From: an uncultured Duncaniella sp.
GTDB taxonomy: Bacteria; Bacteroidota; Bacteroidia; Bacteroidales; Muribaculaceae
Length of the DNA stretch: 64,000 bases
Direction: 5' to 3'
NCBI GenBank assembly: GCA_910577335.1
Contig: CAJTMJ010000013.1
Location: forward strand, 1-64,000
A program made the position numbers and the translations under genes. The notes beneath the pieces were generated by a model. The model did no database searches, was not told where the DNA came from, and worked only from the letters and a program-made list of their open reading frames with translations. Below, piece after piece: positions 17,096 to 26,140 of this stretch. Each line of letters opens with the position of its first letter. Within the stretch, counting starts at the first letter, position 1.

Positions 17096-18178
17096 ATGGA
17101 AGAAGAAGTTAGATTAATGAAAGGCAATGAGGCTATAGCCCATGCGGCGATACGCTACGGCGTTGACGGCTATTTCGGCTATCCCATCACTCCTCAGAGC
17201 GAAATCCTTGAAACACTTGAGGAACTAATGCCCTGGGAGACCACCGGCATGGTGGTGCTTCAAGCCGAAAGCGAGATAGCCGCTATCAACATGGTATATG
17301 GCGGTGCCGCTACCGGAAAAGCCTGCATGACATCTTCATCAAGCCCGGGTGTAAGCCTCAAACAGGAAGGCATATCATATATCGCCGCCGGCGAGCTTCC
17401 CGCACTCATTATAAACTGTATGCGAGGAGGTCCCGGTCTCGGCACCATCCAACCCTCGCAGGCTGATTATTTTCAAGCCACCAAAGGTGGTGGACACGGC
17501 GACTATCATCTCATCGTGCTTGCACCTGCTTCCGTGCAGGAGATGGCTGACTTCGTAGGACTTGGTTTTGACCTCGCATTCAAATACCGCAACCCTGTGA
17601 TGATGCTTGCCGACGGTATAGTGGGACAAATGATGGAAAAGGTTGTACTACCGCCACAACGCCCTCGCCGCACCGATGAAGAGATAGCTCTTCAATGCCC
17701 TTGGGCTGTGACCGGCAAGCCTGACACTCGTAAGCCTAACATTCAGACCACCCTTGAGCTTGACCCGGTGGCTATGGAACGTAATAACATACGCCTTCAG
17801 GCTACCTACTCGCTGATATCGGAAAACGAAGTCCGTTATGACGAGTATGCCACTGACGATTGCGAATATCTTATAGTAGCCTTTGGCTCTGTGGCACGTA
17901 TCTGCCAAAAAGCCATCGAGGAAGCGCGTGAGGAAGGTATCAAGGTCGGACTTCTGCGACCCATCACCCTTTGGCCCTTCCCGACAAAAGAAATTTGCCG
18001 TCTCGGCAAACAGGTGAAGAAGATTTTGGTAGTAGAACTCAATGCCGGGCAGATGATAGAAGATGTGCGTCTGAGCCTTGACTATAAAATACCGGTGCGA
18101 CATTTCGGCAGAATGGGAGGCATAGTGATGGATCCCGACGAAGTTCTCGTCGCACTCAAAAATTTGATCAATGAATAA
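17096..18178 (+). CDS. vorB: 2-oxoacid:ferredoxin oxidoreductase alpha subunit (VorB/KorA type)
   Basis: 360 residues. It has the alpha-subunit pyrimidine-binding region starting LMKGNEAIAHAAIRYGVDGYFGYPITPQSEI, the TSSSSPGVSLKQEGISY stretch, and the C-terminal transketolase-like domain (LIVAFGSVARICQKAIEEAREEGIKVGLLRP). Together with the beta subunit it converts 2-oxoacids plus CoA to acyl-CoA and CO2, reducing ferredoxin, or the reverse in anaerobes. The beta-subunit start overlaps its stop by 8 nt, indicating translational coupling. Confidence 0.9.
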   Translation: MEEEVRLMKGNEAIAHAAIRYGVDGYFGYPITPQSEILETLEELMPWETTGMVVLQAESEIAAINMVYGGAATGKACMTSSSSPGVSLKQEGISYIAAGELPALIINCMRGGPGLGTIQPSQADYFQATKGGGHGDYHLIVLAPASVQEMADFVGLGFDLAFKYRNPVMMLADGIVGQMMEKVVLPPQRPRRTDEEIALQCPWAVTGKPDTRKPNIQTTLELDPVAMERNNIRLQATYSLISENEVRYDEYATDDCEYLIVAFGSVARICQKAIEEAREEGIKVGLLRPITLWPFPTKEICRLGKQVKKILVVELNAGQMIEDVRLSLDYKIPVRHFGRMGGIVMDPDEVLVALKNLINE

Positions 18179-18938
18179 AGAAGAAATCATACAGAAAGGT
18201 ACCGTTGTCGAATGTAAGCCCCGCTTGCTTAATGACAATACCATGCACTATTGCCCCGGCTGTTCCCACGGCGTGGTGCATAAGCTCGTTGCTGAAATCA
18301 TCGAGGAGATGGGTGCCGAACATATAGCCATAGGTATAGCCCCTGTGGGTTGCGCCGTAATGGCTTACAATTATGTTGATATCGACTGGATCGAGGCTGC
18401 TCACGGACGTGCTCCTGCCATTGCCACAGCTGTGAAACGACTTAACCCGTCACGTCTTGTGTTCTCTTATCAGGGTGACGGCGACCTTGCAGCCATAGGT
18501 ACTGCCGAAACAATCCATGCTGCCAACCGAGGTGAGAATATCGCCATTATATTTATAAATAATGGTATATACGGAATGACCGGCGGTCAGATGGCGCCTA
18601 CAACCCTTGAAGGTATGGTCACTTCTACCACACCATACGGCAGAAGAGTCGAACTTAACGGATATCCGTTGCGCATCACGGAGCTTCTCGCTCAACTCGA
18701 CGGCACATGCTATGTGACCCGTCAGAGTGTGCATACTGCCCCGGCGGTACGCAAGGCAAAGAAAGCAATCCGCAAGGCATTCGAAAACTCAATTAAAGGA
18801 CTCGGCACATCAATCGTTGAAATCGTTTCAACTTGCAGTTCAGGATGGAAAATGTCGCCCGAAAAAGCCAATGACTGGATGGCTGAGCACATGTTTGAGA
18901 AATATCCTCTCGGTGATCTTAAAGACACCGTTAAATAA
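18171..18938 (+). CDS. vorA: 2-oxoacid:ferredoxin oxidoreductase beta subunit (thiamine-diphosphate binding)
   Basis: 255 residues. The thiamine-diphosphate motif is visible as FSYQGDGDLAAIGTAETIHAANRGENIAIIFINNGIYG (G-D-G-D...N-N). The N-terminus has the CPGCSHG motif near residue 25, typical of this subunit and of the cofactor site. It forms the catalytic core with the alpha subunit. The gamma gene starts 39 nt downstream. Confidence 0.9.
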   Translation: MNKEEIIQKGTVVECKPRLLNDNTMHYCPGCSHGVVHKLVAEIIEEMGAEHIAIGIAPVGCAVMAYNYVDIDWIEAAHGRAPAIATAVKRLNPSRLVFSYQGDGDLAAIGTAETIHAANRGENIAIIFINNGIYGMTGGQMAPTTLEGMVTSTTPYGRRVELNGYPLRITELLAQLDGTCYVTRQSVHTAPAVRKAKKAIRKAFENSIKGLGTSIVEIVSTCSSGWKMSPEKANDWMAEHMFEKYPLGDLKDTVK

Positions 18939-18977
18939 CACGGAAGCCACAACGACACCGTTTAAAACACGACAGAA

Positions 18978-19517
18978 ATGAAGGAAGAAATTATAATAGC
19001 AGGATTTGGCGGACAAGGAGTACTCTCGATGGGTAAAATCCTCGCTTACGCCGGACTTATGGACGGATTGGAAGTGACTTGGATGCCTGCTTACGGACCC
19101 GAACAGCGAGGTGGTACTGCAAATGTGACAGTCATCCTCTCTGACCAGCCCATCAGCAGTCCTGTGCTCAACTCTTATGACACTGCGGTAATCCTTAACC
19201 AACAAAGTCTTGATAAGTTCGAGAGCAAGGTGAAACCGGGCGGTACACTGATTTATGACCCATACAGTATCCACCATGCACCGACACGCACCGATATAAA
19301 GATATACCCTGTGGATGCGATGGAGACTGTTTTTGAACTTTCGTCAAGCAAATCGTACAATATGGTACTCTTGGGCGCACTGTTGAAAATACGTCCTCTT
19401 GTGCCGGTCGATGCCGTAATGAAAGGATTAAAGAAGACTCTTCCCGAACGTCATCATCATCTCCTACCCATCAACAAGGAAGCAATCCTGAAAGGTATGG
19501 AACTACCCAAGATATAA
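18978..19517 (+). CDS. vorC: 2-oxoacid:ferredoxin oxidoreductase gamma subunit
   Basis: 179 residues, full length for the gamma domain. Landmarks: IIIAGFGGQGVLSMGKILAYAG at the start, WMPAYGPEQRGGTANVTVILSD and YNMVLLGALLKI. The subunit contributes to CoA binding and assembly. It is the last gene of the operon; a strong hairpin terminator follows 29 nt after its stop. Confidence 0.9.
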   Translation: MKEEIIIAGFGGQGVLSMGKILAYAGLMDGLEVTWMPAYGPEQRGGTANVTVILSDQPISSPVLNSYDTAVILNQQSLDKFESKVKPGGTLIYDPYSIHHAPTRTDIKIYPVDAMETVFELSSSKSYNMVLLGALLKIRPLVPVDAVMKGLKKTLPERHHHLLPINKEAILKGMELPKI

Positions 19518-19546
19518 AAATAACTTGTAAAAAACATATCCCTGCA

Positions 19547-19594
19547 AACAGGCTCCCCGATAAGACTTGAAAGCATCTTATCGGGGAGCCTGTT
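19547..19594. terminator. Bidirectional terminator hairpin
   Basis: A 19-bp perfect stem (AACAGGCTCCCCGATAAGA and its complement) with a 10-nt loop, between two convergent units. TTATTTTA follows on the plus side; the minus side has a weaker T-run. Confidence 0.85.
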
Positions 19595-19628
19595 ATTTTA
19601 TCAATATTTATCTGATTAGTCCATCGTA

Positions 19629-21449
19629 TTAACGACGTCTTCTTTTGGTAGACTTTTTAGTGGCGCTCTTCTGGGGGATTGTGAGCTTGTCGCCTATGTC
19701 AAGGCGTGTGCTTCCTCCCATACGATTAGCCGACTGAATGGCAGCCACGGTGGTGCCGTAACGTCTGGCTATCTTCTCAAGAGTGTCACCTTTCTTAACC
19801 TTATAGATTGTCGGGGATGCCTTGGTAGTGGTAGCCTTCTGAGTTGTGCTCTTATTCTGAGTCTTGGAAGCCTGTTTGCTTTGAGTTTTAGCTACCGGGG
19901 CATTGGAAGTGTGAGTCGATGTCGCTGATGCAGCATCTTTCTGCAATGTTGCGTTGGTAGAAGTCGCTTTAGTATCCTCCTGAGTGTTATTTGCCATAGT
20001 GGCAGTAGTAGATGAAGATGATGATTCACGCAACTCCTGAGCGCTTACCTGAGCGACCTCGGGAGCGGCTACCACCTTTATATTATCAGGCGACATACGC
20101 TCTATCACTTCTATCACAAGGTTATCGCCCTCTTTCACCTTTCCTCTACGAAGCTTGTTCCATCGCTTTATATCAGTGGCAGAAACACCATATTGACGTG
20201 CGATGTCACGTATATTCTCTCCACGGGTCACCACATGGGTTTTCCGCACTATACGTTCCGGTATCTGAGCCTGAGCTATCTCATTGTTATTTTCGGCATT
20301 GACCGTCTGCTGACTTGCATTGGCAATATTGGCAGCTCCGTTATCATTATGGATAATAGGGGTCTCGCTCTCTCCCGGTTCAACATTGGTGCGACGTGCG
20401 TAAAGGGGTGCATCGTAATCTACAATTCTCTTCTCACTCATCACGTAGCTCAGACACTGCTGAGTGGGGAGTGTGAGTGTATACGGACGGTAGTCACCCG
20501 GAATTATATCCTTACGGAACTGCGGGTTCAACATTCTGATTTCATCAACCGGTATGTTAAGCACTGCCGCAATCTGATTGAAGTGGATATACTTGTTTAC
20601 CACAACGGTATCGGTGGTAAGATGACGTTTCACGACCGTAGGAGTGATACCATGCTTTCCATAATAATTCATCACGTAATTAGCAGCGATAAAAGCCGGC
20701 ACATAGCCTCGTGTTTCCTGAGGAAGGTAATTATAGATTTCCCAAAAATCCTTTTTACCCTCTCCACCGGCACGGCGCAAAGCCTTGTTCACATTGCCGG
20801 GACCGCAGTTATATGCCGCGATGGCAAGTGACCAGTCATTGTATATACCATACAGCTGCTTCAGATAGCGGGCAGCGTTTCGAGATGACAATCTTGGGTC
20901 ACGACGCTCATCCACGAGCGAATTAACTTCCATACCTAAACCTTGGGCGGTAGGCGCCATAAACTGCCACAAACCGGCAGCTCCGGCTCTTGAAACAGCA
21001 TTTGGATTTATTGCCGATTCTATCACGGGAAGATACTGAAGCTCGGTAGGCATACCTTCCTTAAGCAATTCCTCCACAAACATACGTCCATAATAGTTAT
21101 GCAATGCGAGCATATCAGCCACTAATGAACGTCGCTTTGTAAGGTACATATCTATGAACTTACCCACAATGGAATTATATGGCAATTCTATTTCGGTAGG
21201 CAGTTTGGCAAGACGACTTTCATACTCAGCAGGTGAAGCTGTCATGTTGGCACCCATGTCAATGCCCGGCACCACATAGTTTTTGAGATAAAAATTCTCC
21301 TCCAACAGTCGAGTCTGTGTCTCGAAGCTTTCCGGAGCTATTATATTGTCGTCAGTGATTGAATACTTGATTTCTAATATGGATGAGACTGCGGAAGCCG
21401 ACAATGCCATTCCGAAGCCAAGGATTGTTGTTACTAATGCTTTTCTCAT
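19629..21449 (-). CDS. MltD-like lytic transglycosylase with two LysM domains
   Basis: 606 residues. Signal peptide about 1-20. The SLT domain carries the catalytic Glu in LPVIESAINPNAVSRAGAAG, followed by GLWQFMAPTAQG and AIAAYNCGPGNVNKALR. Two LysM modules follow: VTRGENIRDIARQYGVS (about 410-455) and YKVKKGDTLEKIARRYGTT (about 545-595), separated by a Ser/Thr/Ala-rich linker. It cleaves peptidoglycan glycan strands to anhydro-muropeptides. It ends the ParA-ParB-DUF5683 group on the same strand, an order common in Bacteroidota. Confidence 0.93.
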   Translation of the reverse strand: MRKALVTTILGFGMALSASAVSSILEIKYSITDDNIIAPESFETQTRLLEENFYLKNYVVPGIDMGANMTASPAEYESRLAKLPTEIELPYNSIVGKFIDMYLTKRRSLVADMLALHNYYGRMFVEELLKEGMPTELQYLPVIESAINPNAVSRAGAAGLWQFMAPTAQGLGMEVNSLVDERRDPRLSSRNAARYLKQLYGIYNDWSLAIAAYNCGPGNVNKALRRAGGEGKKDFWEIYNYLPQETRGYVPAFIAANYVMNYYGKHGITPTVVKRHLTTDTVVVNKYIHFNQIAAVLNIPVDEIRMLNPQFRKDIIPGDYRPYTLTLPTQQCLSYVMSEKRIVDYDAPLYARRTNVEPGESETPIIHNDNGAANIANASQQTVNAENNNEIAQAQIPERIVRKTHVVTRGENIRDIARQYGVSATDIKRWNKLRRGKVKEGDNLVIEVIERMSPDNIKVVAAPEVAQVSAQELRESSSSSTTATMANNTQEDTKATSTNATLQKDAASATSTHTSNAPVAKTQSKQASKTQNKSTTQKATTTKASPTIYKVKKGDTLEKIARRYGTTVAAIQSANRMGGSTRLDIGDKLTIPQKSATKKSTKRRRR

Positions 21450-21502
21450 TGCTGTTATGAAATGGAGAGTATATATTATGATTTAAGATTGGATAGATTT
21501 CA

Positions 21503-22354
21503 TCAGAAGTTCACCGCCCAATATAACCCGATGGCAGGGGAGTTAGACCTCATATCGGTATTTAAGAGCGTTGCCGCCACATCCATTGACAGATCCGGCG
21601 ATATGTCGAAATGCGCCAACGACGCATCGACGTAGGCATCCACCATGGAGAGCAGATAGACTCCGACCATACAGATTATACACAAGTCTCTGTTACGACG
21701 GTAATAATTTTTACGTGTTCGCAGAAGATTCGTGAGCCAAGTCTTGTCGAGATCCTCCTCTTTGACTGTTGGCGCAAAGAAATCCATATAGCTATTGGTA
21801 GTAGGGTCATTGTCCATGATGTCAGAGTAAGCGGTGGTATAATCCTTCAACATGGTATTATTCCACGATGTGGCATACCCTAATCCCATAAATGCGCCCA
21901 CCACTATAGGAAGTTTCCAATAGCGGCGGTTATAAAGCTGTCCCAAACCGGGGAAAAGAGCCGACATCCAGACAGCCCTTGTCGGGTCAGGAGTGAACGT
22001 GAATTTCATTTCTTCAGACTCAACATTTTTAATGGCTGCTGAATCGGGAGCCAATGGCATGTTAGAGGCATTGACTATGGGAATAGAATCAACCGGAACT
22101 ATCGACACTGAGTCGCCAAGAGCTGACAGACTATCCACCACTACCACTGCAGGAGTTTTCACCGGCGCACCTACTGCTATCGAATCAGGGATTTCAACCA
22201 CCGGCGAGGTTGGGCGTCGTGTCGGACGCACCGGTTTATTGGGCGTTTCCGAAAAAATGTTAACAGGGCTGACCAACGTGTATATCAACACGCCGACCAG
22301 CGCCATTAGCATACGGTATTTATGTGAGAACACTTTTTCCGAAGTGAAATACAT
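21503..22354 (-). CDS. DUF5683 membrane protein
   Basis: 283 residues. One hydrophobic segment near the N-terminus (MALVGVLIYTLVS), a Pro/Val-rich linker, then the DUF5683 core starting DPTRAVWMSALFPGLGQLYNRRYWKLPIVVGAFMG, a stretch also seen in small P-loop-free membrane proteins near ParB. A further hydrophobic segment is ICMVGVYLLSMVDAYVDA. Function is unknown. Its fixed place between ParB and the lytic transglycosylase suggests a link between chromosome segregation and the envelope; that is inference. Confidence 0.82.
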   Translation of the reverse strand: MYFTSEKVFSHKYRMLMALVGVLIYTLVSPVNIFSETPNKPVRPTRRPTSPVVEIPDSIAVGAPVKTPAVVVVDSLSALGDSVSIVPVDSIPIVNASNMPLAPDSAAIKNVESEEMKFTFTPDPTRAVWMSALFPGLGQLYNRRYWKLPIVVGAFMGLGYATSWNNTMLKDYTTAYSDIMDNDPTTNSYMDFFAPTVKEEDLDKTWLTNLLRTRKNYYRRNRDLCIICMVGVYLLSMVDAYVDASLAHFDISPDLSMDVAATLLNTDMRSNSPAIGLYWAVNF

Positions 22355-22427
22355 TTTAGTTTATGATACTGATAATCAAGATGTAGCATCTATGACTATC
22401 AAAATCCTTATTTGAATATTTGAGTTG

Positions 22428-23315
22428 TCACTGCTTTGCAGTGTCAAAGATAGCAATTAATCTTTCAAGTTCCGCATCATCTTTGAAAGAAAATGATATT
22501 GTTCCCTTTCCCGAAGCACTGCAAGATAGCTTAACAGGTGTATTAAACCGCTGAGAAAGATGATTCTTTAAAATATCATAATCATTGTTAGAAAACCTTT
22601 TGCTATCCTTTTCCTCCGGTTTAACACCTTCAAGCGATGCCTGCTGATATTTTTTAGCAAGTTCCTCGACACGGCGCACTGAAAGCCCTTGTTTCAGTAT
22701 CTCTTCGTAAAGCTTCAACTGAAATTTAGGATCGTCCACACCGAGCAACGCTCTCGCATGTCCCATATCTATACGCTTGTCCCTAAGTCCGAGCTGCACT
22801 TCCGCCGGCAAGCGTAGCAATCGCAGAAAATTTGCCACAGTAGCCCTTTTCTTCCCTATCCTCTCGCTAAGACGTTCCTGAGTGAGAGAATATTGGTCAA
22901 TCAGTTTTTTAAACGTAAGGGCGATTTCTATGGCATTCAGATCCTCTCTCTGGATATTCTCTATGAGAGCCATTTCAGTCAACTCAGTGTCGTTGGCTGT
23001 GCGGATATATGCCGGAACCTTTGTCAGACCAGCCATTATGGCAGCTCTGTAACGACGTTCGCCGGCTATAATCTGATAGGAATCATTACCTATTTTTCTG
23101 AGAGAGAGAGGCTGTATTATGCCAAGTTCACGTATGGAGCGTGACAATTCTTCCAAAGCCTCCTCATCGAATATGCTTCTCGGCTGCTCCGGATTTGGCG
23201 TAATGCGATCAATATCTATATCATTTATGGCAGATGTCCCCTGAGCGGGCGCATCGTCCATGGCAATTAGTGAGTCTAATCCCCGTCCAAGGGCGGGACG
23301 TTTGATTGGAGGCAT
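22428..23315 (-). CDS. parB: Chromosome-partitioning protein ParB
   Basis: 295 residues. The N-terminal CTPase core shows IRELGIIQPLSLRK and the arginine-rich IIAGERRYRAA; the following helix-turn-helix has NIQREDLNAIEIA and LSERIGKKRATVANFLRLLRLP. The C-terminus (NTPVKLSCSASGKGTISFSF onward) is the dimer domain. ParB spreads from parS sites near the origin and works with ParA. The parA stop is upstream with a 40-nt gap, and the two are likely cotranscribed. I did not find an obvious parS palindrome in the window. Confidence 0.95.
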   Translation of the reverse strand: MPPIKRPALGRGLDSLIAMDDAPAQGTSAINDIDIDRITPNPEQPRSIFDEEALEELSRSIRELGIIQPLSLRKIGNDSYQIIAGERRYRAAIMAGLTKVPAYIRTANDTELTEMALIENIQREDLNAIEIALTFKKLIDQYSLTQERLSERIGKKRATVANFLRLLRLPAEVQLGLRDKRIDMGHARALLGVDDPKFQLKLYEEILKQGLSVRRVEELAKKYQQASLEGVKPEEKDSKRFSNNDYDILKNHLSQRFNTPVKLSCSASGKGTISFSFKDDAELERLIAIFDTAKQ

Positions 23316-23355
23316 AGAGATAGGGCTATAATGCTTTGTATTGGGTTAATGAATG

Positions 23356-24129
23356 TTATACTCTCTTTGCATTTTTGGAGATAAGCTCCTTTGCAAGTGC
23401 GATATGAGAAGTGGCACCTCTTGACAGCGGGTCGTAGAGCAGTGCCGGAAGTCCGTGGCTCGGAGCCTCGCTCAGACGGATGTTACGAGGTATCACCGAA
23501 TCAAACACCATCGGTCCGAAATGCCCTTTCAGCTCTTCATAGATCTGATTGGCAAGACGCAGACGTGCATCATACATCGTCAGAAGAAATCCTTCTATCT
23601 CAAGTTTCGGATTAAGTTTGGATTTGATTATACGGATTGTATTCAAGAGTTTTGTGATACCTTCCAGTGCGAAATATTCAGCCTGCACCGGAATTATCAC
23701 GGAGTTAGCAGCGGTTAGTGCATTAACAGTTATCAAACCTAATGACGGAGAGCAGTCAATCAATATGTAATCATACTTGTCAGCCACAGGTGCAATTGCG
23801 TTTTTCAACACATTCTCACGCGAAGGCTTATTGATCAGCTCAATCTCAGCTCCCGCAAGGTCAATGCGCGATCCTACCAAGTCGAGACCTTCACAGCATG
23901 TCGGAACTTGCGACCCGTCCATGGGATACTCATCAACTAAACACTCGTATATCGAGGATTGCATTGACTTGGGGTCAATACCATATCCTGAAGTAGCGTT
24001 AGCCTGCGGATCCGCATCTATTATCAGAGTCTTTTTCCCTTCAGCGGCAAGCGATGCTGCAAGATTGATAGTGGTGGTGGTTTTACCAACGCCACCTTTC
24101 TGATTAGCTATTGCGATTATTTTACCCAT
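23356..24129 (-). CDS. parA: Chromosome-partitioning ATPase ParA (Soj)
   Basis: 257 residues. The deviant Walker A KGGVGKTTTTINLAA (about 11-25), the A' motif LIIDADPQANAT and Walker B YILIDCSPSLG are all intact. ParA forms ATP-dependent dimers on the nucleoid and moves ParB-bound origins. First gene of the parA-parB-DUF5683-transglycosylase run. A weak promoter-like TTACTTTG lies 21 nt upstream of the ATG. Confidence 0.95.
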   Translation of the reverse strand: MGKIIAIANQKGGVGKTTTTINLAASLAAEGKKTLIIDADPQANATSGYGIDPKSMQSSIYECLVDEYPMDGSQVPTCCEGLDLVGSRIDLAGAEIELINKPSRENVLKNAIAPVADKYDYILIDCSPSLGLITVNALTAANSVIIPVQAEYFALEGITKLLNTIRIIKSKLNPKLEIEGFLLTMYDARLRLANQIYEELKGHFGPMVFDSVIPRNIRLSEAPSHGLPALLYDPLSRGATSHIALAKELISKNAKRV

Positions 24130-24227
24130 ATTATGTTATTACAATGGTGCAAAGTAACCAAAAAAACATCAAACTGCCACGTTATCAACTATCAAAACGT
24201 GTTAAAATGTTGAAAACTCGTGGAAAA

Positions 24228-24447
24228 TGTTAACAATTGACAATGGACAATGGACAATTGACAATTTGCAATTTGCAATTGACAATGGACTGTTGACAAT
24301 GGACAATGGACAATGGACAATTCCATCCGGTTTGAGTGTTCGGATGGAATTGTCGATTATAAGTAATTCAAATCTAAACTGTAAACTCTAAACTAACTGT
24401 CAATTGCTAACTGTCAATTGTCAACAGTCCATTGTCAATTGCTAACT
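24228..24447. repeat. GACAATGGACAA repeat block with long inverted repeats
   Basis: The 312-nt gap between parA and the kinase-like gene is mostly repeats. The left part is built of units such as GACAATGGACAA and GACAATTTGCAATT; the right part carries the same units in inverted order. A 26-bp segment at 24275-24300 recurs as an exact inverted copy at 24417-24442. In the centre, 14-bp arms (24316-24329 and 24341-24354) form a perfect hairpin with an 11-nt loop. The right copy reaches the stop codon of the kinase-like gene. No gene is seen inside. Confidence 0.85.
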
Positions 24448-25890
24448 GTGTATTGTCAGGACGTATGATGCGCCATTTGTAATGTCGGGGTCAAGGGCAA
24501 GTGAGCCGTTTATGTTTTTAGCCCTCACAGCACATACGGGGAGAAGGAGTATGTCGCCGTCAGCTAACTGATGTGACACATCGAACGGGTTGAAAATCGT
24601 CTCACGCTTATCGGAGGTCACGGCAGGACCATTGTCGGTCACCACAAACTGATGGCTCTTTGCTCCACGTTTTTTATAAGATACTGTAATTTTACCATTC
24701 GCAGGAGTGTTGGCAGCCGCATTCTTCAGAAGATCCGTCAAGATAATCTCAACCTCTTTCGGTGCTATGTGTGCCATACCTTTGCATCCCGAGAAGTTGA
24801 CCATCACACCGGGCTTAAGTAACGGGCGTATCTTATCAACCACATCCTTGCAATATCGCTCAATATCAATATCTTCCATGGCTGATTCATCGACAGTGAC
24901 AGATGAATCGGCATCAGAGTATTCGCCAAGACGTTTGATGTATGTACGTAGATTATCCATTTCGGGAGTGTCACTGTCTATCTTGTTCAACGCCGGCTCA
25001 ATGACCGCCGACATATTGTGAATCATCTTGCTCTTGGCATCGCTCTGCTCATCGGCAATTATGACTTGCTGTCTCAGTTTGCGATTGCGTGCAAGTGAAC
25101 GGGCATACATCACACAAATGAAAGCGATGGCGGCGACAGCCACAACAAGTATGGCTATCAATGTGCCTATGACTCCGTTTTTTACCTTGATGGTATGATC
25201 CTTGTCACCAATAGTTGTCTGAGCCGTTGCCAACTCTTTTTTGGCTTTCGCAAGATCCGATTCAGCGTTCATCTCTGCTATAGAGTCTGACCATGCCATA
25301 TAGCTTTTATACACATGGTTAACCAGTGATGCGTCGTCGGCAGTCACACCTTTACTGATAAGCCCCATAAACTCTTTCTTTACATCTTCCACACCGGATC
25401 CGGAACCTGTTTCCTTCACTAATCTGCCAATACAGCTATCACCCTTCGCAGGCTGCCCTATCGAATAATAATAGTTGGCTTCGCTTAGCAACATCTCTCG
25501 TGTGATCTCCTTGTTATTCGCATTTTTAGCGTATGTCGCCATTCTCTGGATTGTCTTTGTGGCACCTGAGTTATTTTTCAATCTCATATAAAGATCGAGC
25601 CGACCCTTTTCAATGGTGAAAAACACTGCAGGGAGCGAGTCGGCGGTGACATGATTTTTGTTCAGATATGTCACGGTATTTGAGAGAAGCTTAAAGGCTC
25701 CTTCATAGTTTTTTGCGTCAGCACACAGCGCCGAAGCTGCCACCGCAGAACGTGCCGCCGGCAAATATTGGTGGGCTGAAAGTTGGGAATTGTAACTTTT
25801 TATCACCCTCTCGAAATTGTTCTGTGCCATTACCGTCATCCCCACGGCGCTTAATGCGAGCAACAGAACCATAAAAATGGAGCGTCTCAT
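24442..25890 (-). CDS. Membrane-bound histidine-kinase-like protein with degenerate kinase motifs
   Basis: 482 residues. Signal peptide about 1-22, then a helical, TPR-like periplasmic region, a membrane segment (about 238-260), a coiled-coil, a region around KSKMIHNMSAVIEPALNKI that resembles a DHp helix, and a C-terminal GHKL-type ATPase domain. The N-box-like ILTDLLKNAAANTPANGKI and VTDNGPAV are visible, but the glycine-rich G2 loop (G-x-G-L) is missing: the position reads GDILLLPVCAVRAKNINGS. The kinase may be weak or inactive and act as an ATP-binding sensor. The stop codon lies in the adjacent repeat block. No response regulator is adjacent. Confidence 0.75.
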   Translation of the reverse strand: MRRSIFMVLLLALSAVGMTVMAQNNFERVIKSYNSQLSAHQYLPAARSAVAASALCADAKNYEGAFKLLSNTVTYLNKNHVTADSLPAVFFTIEKGRLDLYMRLKNNSGATKTIQRMATYAKNANNKEITREMLLSEANYYYSIGQPAKGDSCIGRLVKETGSGSGVEDVKKEFMGLISKGVTADDASLVNHVYKSYMAWSDSIAEMNAESDLAKAKKELATAQTTIGDKDHTIKVKNGVIGTLIAILVVAVAAIAFICVMYARSLARNRKLRQQVIIADEQSDAKSKMIHNMSAVIEPALNKIDSDTPEMDNLRTYIKRLGEYSDADSSVTVDESAMEDIDIERYCKDVVDKIRPLLKPGVMVNFSGCKGMAHIAPKEVEIILTDLLKNAAANTPANGKITVSYKKRGAKSHQFVVTDNGPAVTSDKRETIFNPFDVSHQLADGDILLLPVCAVRAKNINGSLALDPDITNGASYVLTIHS

Positions 25891-25923
25891 ATTAAAAAAG
25901 TTTTGTGTGTTAATCGAAAAAAA

Positions 25924-25974
25924 ATAGCTTTACGTGTTGCTCCACATATCACTTTCTATAGCTTTACGTGTTGC
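25924..25974. repeat. 17-bp direct repeat upstream of the kinase-like gene
   Basis: ATAGCTTTACGTGTTGC occurs at 25924-25940 and 25958-25974, separated by 17 nt (period 34 bp). It is in the presumed leader of the kinase-like gene (start 25890) and could be a paired operator or a local duplication. Confidence 0.75.
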
Positions 25975-26116
25975 ATCATAGTTATTTAGTAGTATCTAAC
26001 TTAGAAACACACATAACCCATAAAAAGTTAGTAACCTTTTTCTTAAAATTTTTTTATTAACTTTACCACCAGAGAAGTGTTTTCTATTGAAATCAGTCAT
26101 GTGATTAACATTTCAT

Positions 26117-26136
26117 AAAAAGTTTAGATCAGTTCA
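26117..26136 (+). repeat. Dispersed 20-bp motif, copy before the HipA-like gene
   Basis: AAAAAGTTTAGATCAGTTCA, one base different from the 222-241 copy, ending 4 nt before the ATG at 26141, so it lies in the transcribed leader or ribosome-binding region. Confidence 0.7.
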
Positions 26137-26140
26137 TTAT

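Noticed and set aside
17648..18244. Open frame of about 198 codons on the minus strand
   Set aside because: Antisense to the oxidoreductase alpha and beta genes, which have clear family motifs.
20193..20831. Open frame of about 212 codons on the plus strand
   Set aside because: It lies antisense within the lytic transglycosylase gene, has no promoter and no protein-like pattern.
24228..24447. Possible CRISPR or origin repeat next to parA
   Set aside because: Units are short and AT-rich, of variable spacing and in inverted order; no DnaA-box-like set or parS site was recognised.
25924..25974. CRISPR-like repeat
   Set aside because: Only two copies of 17 bp and no further units or cas genes; too small for an array.
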